Under the pieces are notes generated by a model. It had not been told where the DNA came from. It saw only the letters and a program-made list of their open reading frames with translations, and searched no databases. The translations under genes were made by a program, and so were the position numbers. A stretch of DNA of 64,000 bases from Sphingobacteriaceae bacterium (GTDB lineage: Bacteria > Bacteroidota > Bacteroidia > B-17B0 > Aurantibacillaceae). The number at the start of each line of letters is the position of its first letter. The first letter of the stretch is position 1. The stretch covers positions 4,154,001 through 4,218,000 of the forward strand of contig NVQB01000001.1 in assembly GCA_002319075.1 (NCBI GenBank), read 5' to 3'. Of the stretch, positions 52,305-61,430 are shown one piece after another.

Positions 52305-52733
52305 TCATTCCTGTATTTTACAACCGTGTTTTGCTTCTCTAAGTTGGTTTTCAATAGAGTTACCGTCTAGCAACGACCAGTGCTCTACAATTTTTCCATC
52401 GGTAAGTTTGTAATACCTGTAACCAACCGTTGATATTTCAAAATAAGTAGGTTCAATATCTCTCCAAACGCCAATGTGTTTAAGATGCATTCTCATTTTC
52501 AGCATAACCTTATCTTCTTCGCAAACAATGTCATCGATAATAGTTTTATGTTCGAAAGATTTGCCTGTCCCGATAATCCATAATTTCATACCGTCTTTGT
52601 CTGCTGAAAGAGATGGCGGTAGCGAATGGTCAATAAAGCCGGCAGAGATGTAATTGTCAATTTTTTCAAATTGGTTTTGATTCCAAATTTCTTCAATGAA
52701 ATTTGTTACGATTGATTTGTTTTTTGAATTCAT
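52305..52733 (-). CDS. SnoaL-like / NTF2-fold protein
   Basis: 142 aa. VTNFIEEIWNQNQFEKIDNYISAGFIDHSLPPSLS and the ending TDGKIVEHWSLLDG fit SnoaL-like ester cyclase family proteins (cone-shaped alpha+beta fold). Substrate unknown. It lies 85 bp downstream of the Crp/Fnr gene on the same strand. Confidence 0.85.
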   Translation of the reverse strand: MNSKNKSIVTNFIEEIWNQNQFEKIDNYISAGFIDHSLPPSLSADKDGMKLWIIGTGKSFEHKTIIDDIVCEEDKVMLKMRMHLKHIGVWRDIEPTYFEISTVGYRYYKLTDGKIVEHWSLLDGNSIENQLREAKHGCKIQE

Positions 52734-52818
52734 CTTTTTAGATTTTTAAATGAATTGCAAAGCTCAACCTTTCTAATTTTTTTTACCTGTGATAATCGTC
52801 ACAAAAACTTTCTGGACT

Positions 52819-53394
52819 TTATTTTTTTCTTATTCTGCTTAATGTTTCCCTTGCAATACCCAAATAAGATGAAAGTTGGGAAAGACTTATTCGCTGCAAT
52901 ATTTCAGGTTTGTTTGCCTGTAAATAGTGATAGCGTTCCGTTGGGGAATAAATTTTAAACAAGTTGCTGTGTTCTTCCTGGGCTATTAAAAGTTGTTCTA
53001 GAAGTTTTCTGCCGAATGATTCCATCTCTGCCGATACATTGTAAAGTTGTAGAAGTTTGTCTTTGTCAAATTCGTAAATGGTTGTAATTTCTCCCGCTTG
53101 TATTGAATTGTCAGCCGAAGAAGCAGAGCGTAAACTTTTTAAGTTGGTAGTAAAATTGCCTTCAAAAGTAAAGTCTGTGTTTATTTCTGTACCATCTTTT
53201 TCAATAAACGTCCTTAAATATCCTTTTTCAACGAACATGATAGTTTTACAAATTTGTCCCGTCTTTAGAATAAATTCTCCTTTTTGAAATTGCCGTTTAT
53301 CAGCAATTTCAAAGAGCTTGTCAAGGCTTGAAACAGAAATTTCAGTAAGTTCGGTTATCGTTTTGTATAATATGGTTTTTGAATTGTCTGTCAT
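52819..53394 (-). CDS. Crp/Fnr family transcription regulator
   Basis: 191 aa. Cyclic-nucleotide-binding beta-roll at residues ~20-110 (FQKGEFILKTGQICKTIMFVEKGYLRTFI), dimer helix, and a short helix-turn-helix (ISLSQLSSYLGIARETLSRIRK). This is the Bacteroidota group that usually lacks the classic cAMP-contact residues, so the ligand is uncertain. May control the downstream SnoaL-like gene. Confidence 0.88.
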   Translation of the reverse strand: MTDNSKTILYKTITELTEISVSSLDKLFEIADKRQFQKGEFILKTGQICKTIMFVEKGYLRTFIEKDGTEINTDFTFEGNFTTNLKSLRSASSADNSIQAGEITTIYEFDKDKLLQLYNVSAEMESFGRKLLEQLLIAQEEHSNLFKIYSPTERYHYLQANKPEILQRISLSQLSSYLGIARETLSRIRKK

Positions 53395-53500
53395 ATCTTA
53401 GGGTATTCCAGTGCATAATTGCTTTATACCAGCTATCAGGTATAGGAATCAGCTTAAACCAAATATAATTAAATTATCAGCTTTTATTTTCTCCTGAACA

Positions 53501-53531
53501 AAAAATCCCCCACCAAAGGCAGAGGATTTTT
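53501..53531 (-). terminator. Terminator of lon
   Basis: On the minus strand AAAAATCC pairs with GGATTTTT, and the inner TCTGCC/GGTGGG pairs with G-U pairs, giving a 14-bp stem with a TTT loop and a T-run. It lies 22 nt after the lon stop. Confidence 0.85.
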
Positions 53532-53552
53532 AATTTTTATTTTCGAAAAGAA

Positions 53553-55988
53553 CTAGTTCAACTCTTTTACACGTTCTTTTAATAGAGCAAGTTTTAAAAC
53601 TTCTTCCATTTGTGTGACGTAATGAAACGTTAAACCTTTTAAATATTCTGGTTTAATATCGTCTACGTCTTTTTTATTATCGATGCACAAAATAACTTCT
53701 TTAATGCCCGCACGTTTTGCTGCAAGTAATTTTTCTTTTATGCCACCCACTGGTAATACTTTACCACGCAATGTAATTTCCCCGGTCATAGCCAAAGCTT
53801 TTTTTACCTTGCGTTTGGTAATAGCACTTGCTACAGAGGTTAACATCGCAATACCTGCGCTCGGACCATCTTTCGGAGTTCCGCCCTCAGGCACGTGAAT
53901 GTGAATGTTCTGATTTTCAAAAGTTGTTTCGTCAGCGTCTACCAGATGCGGATGTGCTTTCAAATATTCCAAAGCAAGTGTTGCACTTTCTTTCATCACA
54001 TCGCCCAAGTTTCCTGTTAGAGTTAACTTACCGCCTTTGCCTTTGCTTAAGCTGGTTTCGATAAATAAAATATCACCACCCACTTGTGTCCATGCTAAAC
54101 CCGTTACTACGCCGGCAATATCATTGCCCTGGTATTTGTCTTTAATGTGCGATGGACCTAATATTTTTACAACCGCTTCTTCCGTAATTTTAGGAATATC
54201 TTCATTCTTGGCTATGTGAACAGCTGCGTTACGTGCGATCTTAGAAATTTTCTTTTCTAAATTACGTACTCCACTTTCAGCTGTGTAAGTCTCGATTAAA
54301 TATTCTAAAACTTTATCGGAGATTTTTAATTGAGATTTTTTCAAACCACTTTCTTCCACTTGTTTCGGAATTAAATGGCGTTTAGCGATCTCCATTTTTT
54401 CTTCTACGGTATAGCCATTCACTTCAATAATCTCCATACGGTCGCGCAAAGCGGGTTGTATGGTGTTTAGATTATTACAAGTAGCAATAAACATTACTTT
54501 ACTTAAATCATAATCCAATTCTAAAAAATTATCGTAGAAAGTTGAATTTTGTTCGGGATCTAAAACTTCTAACAATGCAGAGGAAGGATCACCATGATAA
54601 TCGGAACCTACTTTGTCAATTTCATCTAAAATAAAAACAGGGTTTGAAGATTGCACCTTTTTTAAATTTTGAAGGATACGTCCTGGCATAGCACCAATGT
54701 AAGTTTTACGGTGACCACGAATTTCGCTTTCGTCTTTTAATCCGCCTAAACTCATGCGGACATATTTTCTATTCAATGCTTTGGCAATGCTTTTTCCTAA
54801 AGACGTTTTACCCACTCCCGGAGGTCCGTAGAGACAAATAATCGGGGATTTTAAATTGTTTTTTAGTTTTAAAACAGCAAGATGCTCGATGATGCGGTCT
54901 TTCACTTTTTCCAAACCAAAGTGATCTTCATCTAAAATAGCCTGTGCATTTTTTAAATCGAAATTGTCTTTCGTTACATCATTCCAGGGTAATTCTAAAA
55001 TGAGTTCTACGTAATTTGTTTGAATGCCGTATTCGGCAGCATTCGGATTCATACGTTGTAATTTAGAAACTTGTTTTTCGAAAAGTTCTTTTACTTCTTC
55101 GCTCCACTTTTTAGTCAGCGCTTTTTCTCTGTAGCCACTGATCTCCTGTTCGAAGTTAGTGCCACCCAATTCTTCCTGGATGGTTTTAATTTGCTGATTT
55201 AAAAAATACTCACGTTGTTGTTTATCCAGATCCATTTTTGTTTTGTTCTGGATCTGATTGCGAAGTTCCAGCATTTGAAATTCCTTGTTCAGGTATTCCA
55301 ACACTAATAAACTGCGTTCTTTTAAATTCGGCACTTCCAGCATTTTTTGTTTGTCGGCTGTTTTAGCGTTCATGTTGCTGGAAATAAAGTTTACCAAAAA
55401 GGTAGGACTCTCAATGTTGTTAATGGCGAAACTAGCATCACTTGGAATATTCGGAGAAATCTTCACGATCTGGGTAGAAGTTTCCTTCAAATTGGATACT
55501 ATAGCCTGAAATTCCTTGTCATTCTTAGGTGGCAGAGCCTCTTCCATAGCCGATACTTTCGCTTTATGGTAAGGTTCCGTCTGAATATAAGAATCGATTT
55601 TAAAACGTTTTTTACCTTGAATAATAATCGTGGTATTGCCATCCGGCATACGCAACATTTTAATGATATGGGCTACAGTGCCCACACTGTAAAGGTCTTC
55701 GCTGGTAGGTTCTTCGGTACTGTCGCTTTTCTGAGCAACCACACCAATGGTTTTATCGCCTTTATTGTAGTCTTTTATTAAGTGTATTGATTTATCGCGG
55801 CCAACGGTAATCGGAATTACGACACCAGGGAACAAAACTGTATTGCGGAGCGGTAATATTGGCAGTATTTCAGGAACTTTCTCATTCCTCATATTGTCTT
55901 CATCCTCAGCACTCAAAAGGGGGATAAAATCCGAGTCCTCGTCAATGCTGGTTTTAAAGTCTAAATCGTTCAAATCTCCAAAGTTCAT
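53553..55988 (-). CDS. lon: ATP-dependent protease Lon
   Basis: 811 aa from ATG 55988 (a TTG at 55994 was not used). LON substrate-binding domain at ~40-240 (LPILPLRNTVLFPGVVIPITVGRD), AAA+ domain with GPPGVGKTSLGKS and VFILDEIDKVG, and the peptidase with catalytic Ser in PKDGPSAGIAM and Lys in LLAAKRAGIKE. Degrades misfolded and regulatory proteins in the cytoplasm. Confidence 0.97.
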   Translation of the reverse strand: MNFGDLNDLDFKTSIDEDSDFIPLLSAEDEDNMRNEKVPEILPILPLRNTVLFPGVVIPITVGRDKSIHLIKDYNKGDKTIGVVAQKSDSTEEPTSEDLYSVGTVAHIIKMLRMPDGNTTIIIQGKKRFKIDSYIQTEPYHKAKVSAMEEALPPKNDKEFQAIVSNLKETSTQIVKISPNIPSDASFAINNIESPTFLVNFISSNMNAKTADKQKMLEVPNLKERSLLVLEYLNKEFQMLELRNQIQNKTKMDLDKQQREYFLNQQIKTIQEELGGTNFEQEISGYREKALTKKWSEEVKELFEKQVSKLQRMNPNAAEYGIQTNYVELILELPWNDVTKDNFDLKNAQAILDEDHFGLEKVKDRIIEHLAVLKLKNNLKSPIICLYGPPGVGKTSLGKSIAKALNRKYVRMSLGGLKDESEIRGHRKTYIGAMPGRILQNLKKVQSSNPVFILDEIDKVGSDYHGDPSSALLEVLDPEQNSTFYDNFLELDYDLSKVMFIATCNNLNTIQPALRDRMEIIEVNGYTVEEKMEIAKRHLIPKQVEESGLKKSQLKISDKVLEYLIETYTAESGVRNLEKKISKIARNAAVHIAKNEDIPKITEEAVVKILGPSHIKDKYQGNDIAGVVTGLAWTQVGGDILFIETSLSKGKGGKLTLTGNLGDVMKESATLALEYLKAHPHLVDADETTFENQNIHIHVPEGGTPKDGPSAGIAMLTSVASAITKRKVKKALAMTGEITLRGKVLPVGGIKEKLLAAKRAGIKEVILCIDNKKDVDDIKPEYLKGLTFHYVTQMEEVLKLALLKERVKELN

Positions 55989-56049
55989 AGTCAAAGTATT
56001 TATTAGTACTAAAGGTAGTTCATATTTTGTGCCACAGCAAAATATTAGA

Positions 56050-57783
56050 CTATTTGTCAGTAGCCGGAATTCTCATGTAGAACGAAAATCCGTTTTTGCT
56101 ATACAATTTGTGAATTTGTGTTAAAGCATTCATCTGGCTTTCATCTTTGGTTTTGCAGACTATGTAAGCAGGGCGTTTGATGATACCATACTCCATCCAC
56201 ATAAGATTAGAGGTAGCAAAACTTTTAATGCGCGAATGTCCTTCCTTCACCATGATATCGAGTTGATTTTCGATGTATTTGATCTGGTTTGGATTACTGT
56301 AATCGTCGGGTTTTCTGTCGGAATAAAATAAGTAAGCGTAACTTTTAAAATTATGCGTTTCCACATCGGCATCTTTTCCTGCACAATTCTTATAAAATTC
56401 AATAGCAGCGTGTTGCGAATACTGTTCAATTTTTGGAACGAGGATGAGAATGGAGCCCGTAATAAACAAAAGATTCAAAAGCAATCCGTAATAAAGTAAT
56501 TTAAGTTTATGTTCGGTAAGAGCCTTGTAAATTAAATAGGATCCTGCTAAAAAAATCAGCCCTATCATAAATTCAAATCCGGTCCAGTGCACATCGGCTT
56601 GTAAATTTTGTACGGCAAATTCGTCGGCAATCAGTCCGCTGTTTATGATCGGCTCTTTTATAAATTTCATCAACCCAATAAGTGTAAAAGCCAGCGACAG
56701 CAGGCCTGCACAAAACCAGTACAAGATTTTTAAAGCCTTTGAAAAACTAAAGGTCTCAAAATAATTTATAAGGCCAATAGTGGCAACAAAGGTTAATGGA
56801 AAATAACACAGGGAGGAGTAGTGAACAATTTTTGTTTTGATGACAAAAGAAAATAAAATAAGAACACTCCAGAAAAGGCAAAGAAAAATTTTTCGGATCT
56901 GTCTTTGAAAAGGAGTCAACTCACGGCACTTTAAATAAGATGCAATAAAGATGAGTGACGCAGGAAAACAACCGATAAGTAACACTACAAAATGGTAAAT
57001 AAAGGGACCGCCATGCCCAGCATCTTCTGTTTCCAGGAGACGGATCTGGTATTCAATAAACTCTTCAATGATCTTTCCATTGCCTTTAGCCAACTCAATT
57101 AAGAACCAACTGCCTGAAACAAGCAGCGTAGTGGCTACAAAAATTAAAAAAGGTTTAGAAAGTAAAAGTTTTAATTGCCTGTTCCAGATGAAGTACGAGA
57201 GTAGTGTAAGTGCAACTATTACAAGTGCTGCGGGACCTTTGGTTAATACAGCAAGGCCAAGGAAAAGTCCGGCGAAAAGAGCATTCAGAATTTCTTTTTT
57301 GCCTTGTGGATTATTTAAAAAAAGAAGGCATTGATAAACAGATAGAAAAATAAAGAGATTAAACCAGGGATCAATAATTCCCGACTTAAAATACATGTGT
57401 GGGAGCAATGACGCTGCATATAAAAATGCCCAAAGAAGTCCGAATTTTTGAGAATGAAATTTTTTTCCGATCAAATAAATAGAAATTAAGGAAACGATAC
57501 TGCATATCGCATTTGGAAAACGTGCGGCAAATTCATTCACGCCAAAAAGATTCATGCTTAAGGCCTGCATCCAGATAAAGAAAGGCGGTTTCTCCCAAAA
57601 AGGACGAAAGTTGAGTTGAACGTGTGAATAGTCGCCGGATACTACCATTTCGCGCGCGCATTCCGCAAAGTTTACTTCATCCCAGTCAAACAAAGGACAA
57701 TTGCCGATAAAAGGAATGAATACAAGCGCGCTGATGAGAGCGATTAAAAAAATAATCAGTTTATTGTTTGTTAGAGCAAACAT
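56050..57783 (-). CDS. ArnT/PMT-like glycosyltransferase family 39 protein
   Basis: 577 aa, about twelve membrane helices. Start LIALISALVFIPFIGNCPLFDWDEVNFAECAREM with the acidic DE of the first loop, and NFRPFWEKPPFFIWMQAL, as in ArnT-type enzymes that use polyprenyl-phosphate sugars. The target may be lipid A or a protein. It begins on the last base of the PAP2 gene's stop codon, so the pair are coupled. Confidence 0.87.
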   Translation of the reverse strand: MFALTNNKLIIFLIALISALVFIPFIGNCPLFDWDEVNFAECAREMVVSGDYSHVQLNFRPFWEKPPFFIWMQALSMNLFGVNEFAARFPNAICSIVSLISIYLIGKKFHSQKFGLLWAFLYAASLLPHMYFKSGIIDPWFNLFIFLSVYQCLLFLNNPQGKKEILNALFAGLFLGLAVLTKGPAALVIVALTLLSYFIWNRQLKLLLSKPFLIFVATTLLVSGSWFLIELAKGNGKIIEEFIEYQIRLLETEDAGHGGPFIYHFVVLLIGCFPASLIFIASYLKCRELTPFQRQIRKIFLCLFWSVLILFSFVIKTKIVHYSSLCYFPLTFVATIGLINYFETFSFSKALKILYWFCAGLLSLAFTLIGLMKFIKEPIINSGLIADEFAVQNLQADVHWTGFEFMIGLIFLAGSYLIYKALTEHKLKLLYYGLLLNLLFITGSILILVPKIEQYSQHAAIEFYKNCAGKDADVETHNFKSYAYLFYSDRKPDDYSNPNQIKYIENQLDIMVKEGHSRIKSFATSNLMWMEYGIIKRPAYIVCKTKDESQMNALTQIHKLYSKNGFSFYMRIPATDK

Positions 57784-58448
57784 TAAGATTTCTTTAAATT
57801 CAGCAAAGGGCGGTTTAATTTTTCTATCCGGTTTCCGTGGATAAAAATAAAATAATAAACAAGGCTAAACAAAGTACCTATGATACTACCAACGGTAATG
57901 TCTACCAGCCAATGCTGTGAAAGATAAACGCGGCTTATCGCGGTAAAAACGGCAAGGCCCAAAAACAAAAATTTGTATGCCTGATTTTTAGTGGCAAATA
58001 TCAGGCACATAAAAATACTAAATGCCTGTGTGGAATGTCCACTTGGAAAGCTGTTGTGAATGAAAAGGTGAGTTCCTTCCACCACGTTTAATTTTTTCCA
58101 TAAATAATATTTAAAAACAAAACTCGGTCGGTTAACATCGTCGTAAATTTGGTGCTTTAAAGTAATAGACAGAAGCGTGGCAGTGAGAAAAGAAGCCGAG
58201 GCATACAAGCCCAAACGGATGTTATAGAGCAGGATAAACAAAAGGATAAAGGCTGCAATGGCGCCATCGCCAAGGTAGGTGATGTAGTAAAAGAAATAGT
58301 TAAAGAATGAATTACCTACAAACTGGTTCAGATAGTCGTGTATCTGAACTTTGCCATAGTTTAACAGAAAGCCAACGGAGGTTCCAATGAGCAGTAAATA
58401 AACTAAGACTATTAAAAAATTATTTTTGAGAAATCCCTTCAAATCCAC
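57783..58448 (-). CDS. PAP2-family membrane phosphatase
   Basis: 221 aa with six helices. All three PAP2 motifs: K-x-RP region (KHQIYDDVNRPSF), PSGH (NSFPSGHSTQAF) and SRVYLSQHWLVDI. It may recycle polyprenyl diphosphate or dephosphorylate lipid A; being cotranscribed with a GT39 favours a role with a lipid-linked sugar. Confidence 0.9.
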   Translation of the reverse strand: MDLKGFLKNNFLIVLVYLLLIGTSVGFLLNYGKVQIHDYLNQFVGNSFFNYFFYYITYLGDGAIAAFILLFILLYNIRLGLYASASFLTATLLSITLKHQIYDDVNRPSFVFKYYLWKKLNVVEGTHLFIHNSFPSGHSTQAFSIFMCLIFATKNQAYKFLFLGLAVFTAISRVYLSQHWLVDITVGSIIGTLFSLVYYFIFIHGNRIEKLNRPLLNLKKS

Positions 58449-59219
58449 TTACAGTTTTTTTGCCTCGTTCCAGTAAACGTCCAACTCCTCCAATTTGCAA
58501 TCGGCAATTTGTTTACCTTGTTCTTTCACTTTGCTTTCCATATAGTTAAAACGCTTTATAAACTTTTTATTAGTTTGTTCTAAAGCATCTTCCGGATTGA
58601 TATTTAAAAAACGCGCATAATTAATTAATGAAAATAAAATATCGCCAAATTCTTTTTCGGCATTGGCCTGATTTTTATTTTTTATTTCTGCTTCAAATTC
58701 ATTTAGTTCTTCTTTTACTTTTGCGTAAACTTCCGACGGATCTTCCCAGTCAAAGCCTACGGCACGCGCCTTTTCTTGTATGCGGTAGGCTTTTAGAAGC
58801 GCGGGCATACTGTTAGGAACGCCCGAAAGCACCGTTTTATTGCCACCTTTTTCTTTTTGTTTGAGTTGTTCCCAATTCTGAGAAACCTGTTCAGGGGTTT
58901 CGGCCTTTACATCACCATAAATATGAGGATGACGGAAGATCAGTTTTTCGCAAAGTGTATCCATCACATCCTTGATATTAAAATCGTTGGTTTCGCTTGC
59001 TATGCGTGAATAAAACACGATGTGAAGGAGGATATCGCCCAGTTCTTTTTTTACTTCAGTAAGATCTTTTTTGAGAATCGCGTCACTCAATTCGAAAGTT
59101 TCTTCAATTGTAAGGTGCCTGATACTTTCAATGGTTTGTTTTTTATCCCAGGGACACTGTTCCCTTAACTCATCCATTATTTTCAGTAACCGTAAAAAAG
59201 AGCCTGCCCGTTCGTCCAT
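58449..59219 (-). CDS. mazG: Nucleoside triphosphate pyrophosphohydrolase MazG
   Basis: 256 aa from ATG 59219; the TTG at 59228 is part of the promoter. Two MazG units: LREQCPWDKKQTIESIRHLTIEETFELSDAI...KELGDILLHIVFYSR and ALLKAYRIQEKARAVGFDW...EFGDILFSLINYAR, with the E-x-x-E and E-x-x-D metal sites. Cleans (d)NTP pools by hydrolysis to NMP and PPi. First gene of the mazG-PAP2-GT39 operon. Confidence 0.95.
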   Translation of the reverse strand: MDERAGSFLRLLKIMDELREQCPWDKKQTIESIRHLTIEETFELSDAILKKDLTEVKKELGDILLHIVFYSRIASETNDFNIKDVMDTLCEKLIFRHPHIYGDVKAETPEQVSQNWEQLKQKEKGGNKTVLSGVPNSMPALLKAYRIQEKARAVGFDWEDPSEVYAKVKEELNEFEAEIKNKNQANAEKEFGDILFSLINYARFLNINPEDALEQTNKKFIKRFNYMESKVKEQGKQIADCKLEELDVYWNEAKKL

Positions 59220-59225
59220 AGAGGG

Positions 59226-59233
59226 CAAATTTA
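59226..59233 (-). promoter_or_regulatory. -7 element TAAATTTG before mazG
   Basis: TAAATTTG on the minus strand ends 6 nt before the mazG ATG. Divergent to it, TATTTTAG at 59288-59295 (one mismatch) lies 4 nt before the TTG start of the PagL-like gene. Confidence 0.5.
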
Positions 59234-59299
59234 AGAAATTAATAGAGTAAATCGGGTTGAGAAAAGTAAAGGTTTAGTTATTTTAATTATTTTAGCACC

Positions 59300-60424
59300 T
59301 TGTTTAAAAAATACCTCTTTTTAGCGCTTTTGTTCTGTTTTGCGGCCTCCGAAATGACCGCCCAAAATGGTATTACCGGTAATCCTGACTGGCAAATTAA
59401 ACCTGTTATCAACCAGGGTTTTATTCTTGTGCACCGCATAAGCATCGGCCATTTGGTAAAAGGCTACCCAACCAATTACGAATTAAATATTTCAAAACCT
59501 TCATTAGGAAACAAACTCTGGCAAATTGAAAATAACAAACCCGATTTTGGAGTGAGCCTGCAAGTGCTTGATTTTAAAAATCCCGTACAATTAGGGTATG
59601 CTCTTACCGCTGCGCCCTACATCGAACTTCCCTTAAATGCACGAGAAAAAGCATCGCGACTTATTCTGAGATTATGTTTTGGAGCAACTTATATAACAAA
59701 GAGTTTCGACATCCAGAAAAATCATAAAAACATTGCTATTGGAAGTCACGTAAATGCCTTCGTGCAGTTTAAATGGTTCTGGCAATTAAAATTATCGAAG
59801 AACTTGCGCTTCGAGCCCGGTTTTGCTTTTACTCACGCCAGTAATGGGAAAGCAAAAAATCCCAATCTCGGTTTAAATGTGGTGAGCTTAAATTTCGGAT
59901 TGAATCTCCTGATTCCATCTAAAAAGCCAAAACCGGAGATTATCAAAATTGATTCTTCTACAAAAGCAAAGTCTAAAAATGAGATCATGGCTTTTGCCGC
60001 TGTAGGGTTTAATCAACGCAGTATAGCTACAAAAGAATTAAAGGCGTACGTAGTTTCGGTAAGTTATCAAAGAAATGTTCGCAATACACACAAATGGAGT
60101 GCCGGTATTGATTTGTTTTTAGATGAAAATTATGCTTACGATTATGAAAACCGATTTGGAAATAAACCAAAAGGCATCGATGCTACACGCATGAGCCTGA
60201 GGTTAGGATATTCTTATAACGTAGGCCGTATCAGCTTTCCCATAGAGTTAGGCTATTATGCCTTTCAAAAAGTGAGCCCTGGTCCTGATGGTGCTGTGGT
60301 GAGCCGAATAGGAGTAAGGTATTATGATAGATCGGGAATTGTAGCACACTTCGGTTTGCGCACACACTTTGCGGTGGCCTATGATTTTGAATACGGCTTA
60401 GGGTATCGTTTTTATCTCAAATAA
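59300..60424 (+). CDS. PagL-like lipid A deacylase (acyloxyacyl hydrolase) with extra barrel
   Basis: 374 aa from TTG 59300 with signal peptide (FKKYLFLALLFCFAASEMTAQ). The first half has the PagL-type strand pattern with FTHASNGKAKNPNLGLN, where His and Ser match the catalytic pair. The second half (residues ~220-374) is another run of barrel-like strands, making the protein about twice the length of Pseudomonas PagL. Predicted to sit in the outer membrane and remove a 3-O acyl chain from lipid A. Its stop overlaps the next start (TAATG). Confidence 0.83.
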   Translation: MFKKYLFLALLFCFAASEMTAQNGITGNPDWQIKPVINQGFILVHRISIGHLVKGYPTNYELNISKPSLGNKLWQIENNKPDFGVSLQVLDFKNPVQLGYALTAAPYIELPLNAREKASRLILRLCFGATYITKSFDIQKNHKNIAIGSHVNAFVQFKWFWQLKLSKNLRFEPGFAFTHASNGKAKNPNLGLNVVSLNFGLNLLIPSKKPKPEIIKIDSSTKAKSKNEIMAFAAVGFNQRSIATKELKAYVVSVSYQRNVRNTHKWSAGIDLFLDENYAYDYENRFGNKPKGIDATRMSLRLGYSYNVGRISFPIELGYYAFQKVSPGPDGAVVSRIGVRYYDRSGIVAHFGLRTHFAVAYDFEYGLGYRFYLK

Positions 60425-61167
60425 TGGTGAGAGGTTTTTTATATTTTTTTCTTTTCCTTTTTTTAAGCTCTTGTAAAAAAGAAAATGCCGTTGATTGTTT
60501 TAAATCAAACGGTAAAGAGATTACTGAACTTCGTCAGCCCGGCAGCTTTACAAAGATCGATATGAATGATAAGATTGATGTAACACTTGTTCAGGGGCCG
60601 GAAATAAAAGTGGAAGTCACTGCCGGGCAACACATCATTAAAAATATTTCTACCCGGGTAGAAGACGGAATTTTAAAAATTCAAAATAACAACAAATGCA
60701 ATTTTGTGCGGGGATACAAAAGACGTGTGCGTGTAAAAATTACTTTACCTTATTGTTATAGCGTTATTAATAACGGAGTGGCAATGCTTACTATAGAAGC
60801 AGGCTTCGCACAGGATTCTATCAGAGTAAGAGCAGAAAGTTCGGGAGACATTCATTTAAATGGTACATACGATTACGTAAAAGCGCATTCTAATGGTAAC
60901 GGTGATGTGTATCTGAATGGAAGTTGTAAATCATTAAATGTTTTTATAAACGGTACTAATTTTTTGCGAGCAGAGAATTTTGTCATCAGCGATTATGTTT
61001 TTGTGCAAACATTAAGTAAAGGCGACTGCTTTTTTAGCATTGATAAGTTAAATAAGTTCGAGTACATTATTTACGATAAAGGAAGTATTTATTACAAAGG
61101 CAGTCCTGCCACAATGAGTGGCTTTGTGGAAAAAGATGCCAGCGGGAAACTTGTAAAGGAGGATTAG
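60424..61167 (+). CDS. DUF2807 (GIN domain) lipoprotein
   Basis: 247 aa. Lipobox FLFLFLSSCKK. The body is a right-handed beta-solenoid of the auto-transporter adhesin head GIN type (GSFTKIDMNDKIDVTLVQGPEIKVEV, VRAESSGDIHLNGTYDYVKAHSNGNGDVYLNG). Translationally coupled to the PagL-like gene. Function unknown; probably on the outer surface. Confidence 0.85.
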   Translation: MVRGFLYFFLFLFLSSCKKENAVDCFKSNGKEITELRQPGSFTKIDMNDKIDVTLVQGPEIKVEVTAGQHIIKNISTRVEDGILKIQNNNKCNFVRGYKRRVRVKITLPYCYSVINNGVAMLTIEAGFAQDSIRVRAESSGDIHLNGTYDYVKAHSNGNGDVYLNGSCKSLNVFINGTNFLRAENFVISDYVFVQTLSKGDCFFSIDKLNKFEYIIYDKGSIYYKGSPATMSGFVEKDASGKLVKED

Positions 61168-61360
61168 TCTCTGCATAACTTAAAAACATAGAAACATAGA
61201 AGGGATAGGAATAAGCTGGATGCTTAAACTAACACAAAGGATTTGAAACTTTGCTTCAAATTCACGAATGAAATCCAGCCTGCGATTCAAAGATTTTACT
61301 CCAAAATGTTTCGCGGCCAAAACATACTATGTGTTTCAATCTTTGTTCGGATAAACAAAA

Positions 61361-61396
61361 ACCCCGCCATCACGGGTAGCGCGATCGACGGGGGGT
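61361..61396 (-). terminator. GC-rich terminator of the LON-domain gene
   Basis: ACCCCG at 61361-61366 pairs with the CGGGG run at 61389-61396; read on the minus strand it ends GGGGTTTTTG. The arms are imperfect inside. It is 35 nt after the LON-domain gene's stop. The 260-bp gap it lies in holds no supported gene. Confidence 0.65.
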
Positions 61397-61430
61397 GTTG
61401 CGTGATTAGTTGGATGGTTATAACCACAAA

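Noticed and set aside
52183-52413. 76-codon plus-strand frame
   Set aside because: It covers two GC hairpins and is antisense to the SnoaL-like gene.
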